A stretch of 31,938 nucleotides of DNA from an uncultured Oscillospiraceae bacterium (GTDB taxonomy: Bacteria; Bacillota; Clostridia; Oscillospirales; Oscillospiraceae), in assembly GCA_910588635.1 (NCBI GenBank), contig CAJUPW010000032.1, forward strand, positions 1-31,938, written 5' to 3'. Positions 30,329-31,938 of this stretch are shown one piece after another (the first letter of the stretch is position 1; each line of letters opens with the position of its first letter). Made by a program: the position numbers and the translations under genes. A model generated the notes under the pieces. The model was not told where the DNA came from, searched no databases, and was given only the letters and a program-made list of their open reading frames with translations.

Positions 30329-31021
30329 TTATTCTAAAATTTTTCCGTCCGTAGAAATAGTCACCACATTCCACGGAATAAACTTCCCGCTCTCCTGCAA
30401 GGCCTGTTTGACCGCGTTTTCGATTCCGCCGCAACAGGGAACTTCCATTCGTACTATGGTTACGCTCTTGATGTCATTTCCAGAAATGATTTGCGTCAGC
30501 TTTTCAGCATAGTCCCCCTCGTCCAGCTTGGGGCAGCCGATGAGCGTCACATGGCCGCGGATGAACATATCGTGGAAATTGCCATAGGCATAGGCGGTAC
30601 AGTCTGCGGCAATGAGCAGCTTCGCACCGCTAAAGTATGGGGCGTTCACTGGCACCAGCTTAATCTGTACTGGCCATTGGGTCAGCTGACTGGCGGCAGG
30701 CGTCTGTGCGGCAGGGGCAACGCAAGGATCCCGGCGAATCGTCTTTGCATTTGTTCCGGGACAGCCGCAGGGCAGAGGCGCACTCTTCTGTTTAGCGGCC
30801 ATCACAGCCGCATGGTCATAGGCGGGCGCTTCTCGTATCTCAAAGCTGATCGCCTCCGTGGGGCAGGCGGGCAGGCAGTCACCCAGACCATCGCAGTAGT
30901 CCTCACGAGTGAGCCTCGCCTTACCGTCTACCATCTCAATAGCTCCCTCATGACAGGCAGCGGCACAGGCTCCGCATCCGTTACACTTTTCTTCATCAAT
31001 ATGAATTATTTTGCGAACCAT
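30329..31021 (-). CDS. Hcp-associated 4Fe-4S ferredoxin domain protein
   Basis: A 230-residue soluble protein. The first cluster motif CNGCGACAAAC (C13, C16, C19, C23) is complete; the second reads C43-DGLGD-C49-LPA-C53-P, short of one Cys in the canonical spacing. The rest, with LIAADCTAYAYGNFHDMFI, LIGCPKLDEGDYAEKL and VRMEVPCCGG, is a conserved unnamed domain often found beside Hcp. The start at 31021 (MVRKIIHIDEEKC) is served by AAAGGA. It likely passes electrons to Hcp, which here is truncated. A palindrome at -41.5 of its -10 points to control by the divergent Crp/Fnr regulator. Confidence 0.87.
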   Translation of the reverse strand: MVRKIIHIDEEKCNGCGACAAACHEGAIEMVDGKARLTREDYCDGLGDCLPACPTEAISFEIREAPAYDHAAVMAAKQKSAPLPCGCPGTNAKTIRRDPCVAPAAQTPAASQLTQWPVQIKLVPVNAPYFSGAKLLIAADCTAYAYGNFHDMFIRGHVTLIGCPKLDEGDYAEKLTQIISGNDIKSVTIVRMEVPCCGGIENAVKQALQESGKFIPWNVVTISTDGKILE

Positions 31022-31061
31022 AAAATTGTCCTTTCCGGTCAACTATATTTTTGAATCCCTG

Positions 31062-31090
31062 TTGACATCTTGGGATCAGTATAGTATGAT
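31062..31090 (+). promoter_or_regulatory. Promoter of the Crp/Fnr gene
   Basis: TTGACA (31062-31067), 17 bases, TATGAT (31085-31090), a strong sigma-A promoter. Start near 31097 puts the palindrome in the first 25 transcribed bases. Confidence 0.75.
31078..31083 (-). promoter_or_regulatory. -10 element of the ferredoxin-hcp promoter
   Basis: TATACT on the minus strand (31083-31078). The -35 position (ATACAA) is poor, as in promoters that need an activator. The palindrome 31105-31120 is centred 41.5 bases upstream of the start it would set. Confidence 0.6.
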
Positions 31091-31104
31091 TCACTTGTTT
31101 TGTA

Positions 31105-31120
31105 TGTTGAAATTTCAACA
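31105..31120. promoter_or_regulatory. Perfect Crp/Fnr-type palindrome
   Basis: TGTTGAAATTTCAACA is a 16-bp perfect palindrome in the intergenic space, with the TTGA-N6-TCAA arrangement of the FNR family. It sits where a class II activator would for the ferredoxin gene and where a roadblock or autorepressor would for the regulator gene. Confidence 0.75.
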
Positions 31121-31134
31121 GAGGGGACAAATCT

Positions 31135-31809
31135 GTGGAAAAATATTTTGAAGTATTGTGCATGTGTCCGCTGTTTCGGGATATTGCGCATTGGGAACTG
31201 ACCAAGGCTCTACGTTGCCTCAACGCCAGGGTATTTTCCTTTGAAAAGGGAGAAGCCGTGATGAATGAAAGTGAACCAGCAAAATATGTGGGAATTGTCC
31301 TAACGGGCAGTTTCCAAATTGTTCGGACGGATTTCTTTGGTAATCGAAGCATGATTGCCAACCTTATTCCTGGTGAATTATTTGGGGAATCCTTCGCTTG
31401 TGCAGGGGTAGAGGTAGTCCCAGTTTCTGTGCTGGCATCGGAGGCTGCGGAGGTTATGTTGATTGACTGTTTGAAAATTAGTCATTCATGCAGTAATGCT
31501 TGTCAATTCCATCAACAGATGATTGACAATCTTCTTCAAATTGTTGCGGCAAAGAATTTGGTGCTTCACCAAAAAATCGAGGTCACATCCAAGCGCACGA
31601 CACGTGAAAAGCTGATGGCGTATCTGATGCTTCAAGCTAAACAATTTGGCAGTCTGGAATTTGAAATACCATATGATCGCCAGGAGTTGGCAGATTATCT
31701 GGAAGTAGAGCGCAGTGGGTTGTCGGCGGAAATAGGAAAACTGCGTCGGCAAGGGGTCATTGAAGCAGACCGCAACAGATTCAAGATATACAAACCGTTT
31801 GATGTTTGA
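31135..31809 (+). CDS. Crp/Fnr-family regulator, likely controls ferredoxin-hcp
   Basis: A 224-residue regulator. The start is GTG at 31135, after GAGGGGA. The cyclic-nucleotide-binding-like domain (about 1-120) contains FSFEKGEAVMNESEPAKYVGIVL and NLIPGELFGES. The dimer helix follows to about 150, and the C-terminal winged HTH is seen in YDRQELADYLEVERSGLSAEIGKLRRQG. Several Cys (9, 11, 28, 76) are present but not in the classic FNR pattern, so a cluster is not shown. Divergence from a ferredoxin/hcp operon is the arrangement of the HcpR-like nitrosative-stress regulators in clostridia. Codon use is lower in GC than most of the window. Confidence 0.88.
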   Translation: MEKYFEVLCMCPLFRDIAHWELTKALRCLNARVFSFEKGEAVMNESEPAKYVGIVLTGSFQIVRTDFFGNRSMIANLIPGELFGESFACAGVEVVPVSVLASEAAEVMLIDCLKISHSCSNACQFHQQMIDNLLQIVAAKNLVLHQKIEVTSKRTTREKLMAYLMLQAKQFGSLEFEIPYDRQELADYLEVERSGLSAEIGKLRRQGVIEADRNRFKIYKPFDV

Positions 31810-31840
31810 GGCATGAAAACATAGCGGTAGCAAGTAGCGG

Positions 31841-31876
31841 CAAGCAATGCGCCGGTATATACCCGGCACTCGCTTG
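31841..31876 (+). repeat. Hairpin and short direct repeat after the Crp/Fnr gene
   Basis: CAAGC and GCTTG enclose GCCGG and CCGGC around a TATATAC loop, forming a two-part hairpin. Just before it TAGCGGTAGCAAG and TAGCGGCAAGC are near repeats. No coding sense is apparent. Confidence 0.45.
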
Positions 31877-31904
31877 TTGGTGGCTGACGCCCCCAAGCCC
31901 CCGT

Positions 31905-31934
31905 AAGGACCGGCGCGGTCGCGCCGGTCCTTTT
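31905..31934 (+). terminator. Terminator at the right edge
   Basis: AAGGACCGGCGC pairs perfectly with GCGCCGGTCCTT around GGTC, followed by TT. It is strong and near symmetric, so it may serve both strands. Confidence 0.75.
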
Positions 31935-31938
31935 AAGC

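Noticed and set aside
1..31938. CRISPR arrays, tRNA, rRNA and intact insertion sequences
   Set aside because: No regularly spaced repeats, no tRNA-like cloverleaf with a T-loop GTTCRANNC, no rRNA segments and no transposase frames were noticed on either strand.

Overview
The window reads as chromosomal DNA of a GC-rich anaerobic gut Clostridium, most like an Oscillospiraceae member (Flavonifractor, Lawsonibacter or Pseudoflavonifractor type). This is inferred from gene content and codon use, not from a marker gene. Supporting signs are a glmS ribozyme, a TPP riboswitch, an Amt-PII fusion, a NifU-type scaffold with a Cys-rich tail, a CstA carrier, an S-layer-homology remnant and an Hcp-type ferredoxin operon. 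No rRNA, tRNA, CRISPR array or intact mobile element was seen.

Layout. 1-3300: end of a sensor histidine kinase, then asparagine synthase. 3540-6075: thiamin salvage genes thiM-thiE and thiD behind a consensus promoter, TPP riboswitch and terminator. 6100-10200 (minus strand): metY-cysK-cysteine desulfurase-iscU, a sulfide-to-cysteine/homocysteine-to-Fe-S operon, divergent from an IscR-like Rrf2 regulator (plus strand). Two copies of the dyad CCTAT-N15-ATAGG sit on the two facing promoters. 10634-15565: LysR regulator, metNIQ methionine ABC transporter and an M20 amidohydrolase. 15580-20520 (minus strand): purF, two tiny related peptide genes, a second LysR regulator, and glmS with its self-cleaving ribozyme leader.

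20520-21430 is a decayed stretch holding fragments of a serine recombinase and an SLH protein. 21434-25626: MoxR-type AAA+ ATPase, VWA protein and CstA carrier in one direction. 25744-26944: DUF3795 protein and an unrecognised 284-residue protein. 27033-29795: a class I glutamine-amidotransferase-like hydrolase, and an ammonium transporter fused to a PII domain with an attenuator-like leader. At about 29955 a 29-codon stub of glutamate synthase abuts a truncated hybrid-cluster protein (hcp), apparently a deletion or rearrangement scar. 30329-31809: an Hcp-associated ferredoxin divergent from a Crp/Fnr regulator, with a perfect 16-bp palindrome between them.

The genes group around sulfur (cysteine, methionine, Fe-S) and nitrogen/glutamine (asnB, purF, glmS, amt-PII, gltB stub, C26 hydrolase). 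The least explained items are the peptide pair upstream of purF, the paired Rrf2-type dyads, the MoxR-VWA-CstA module with an atypical Walker A, and the gltB/hcp junction.
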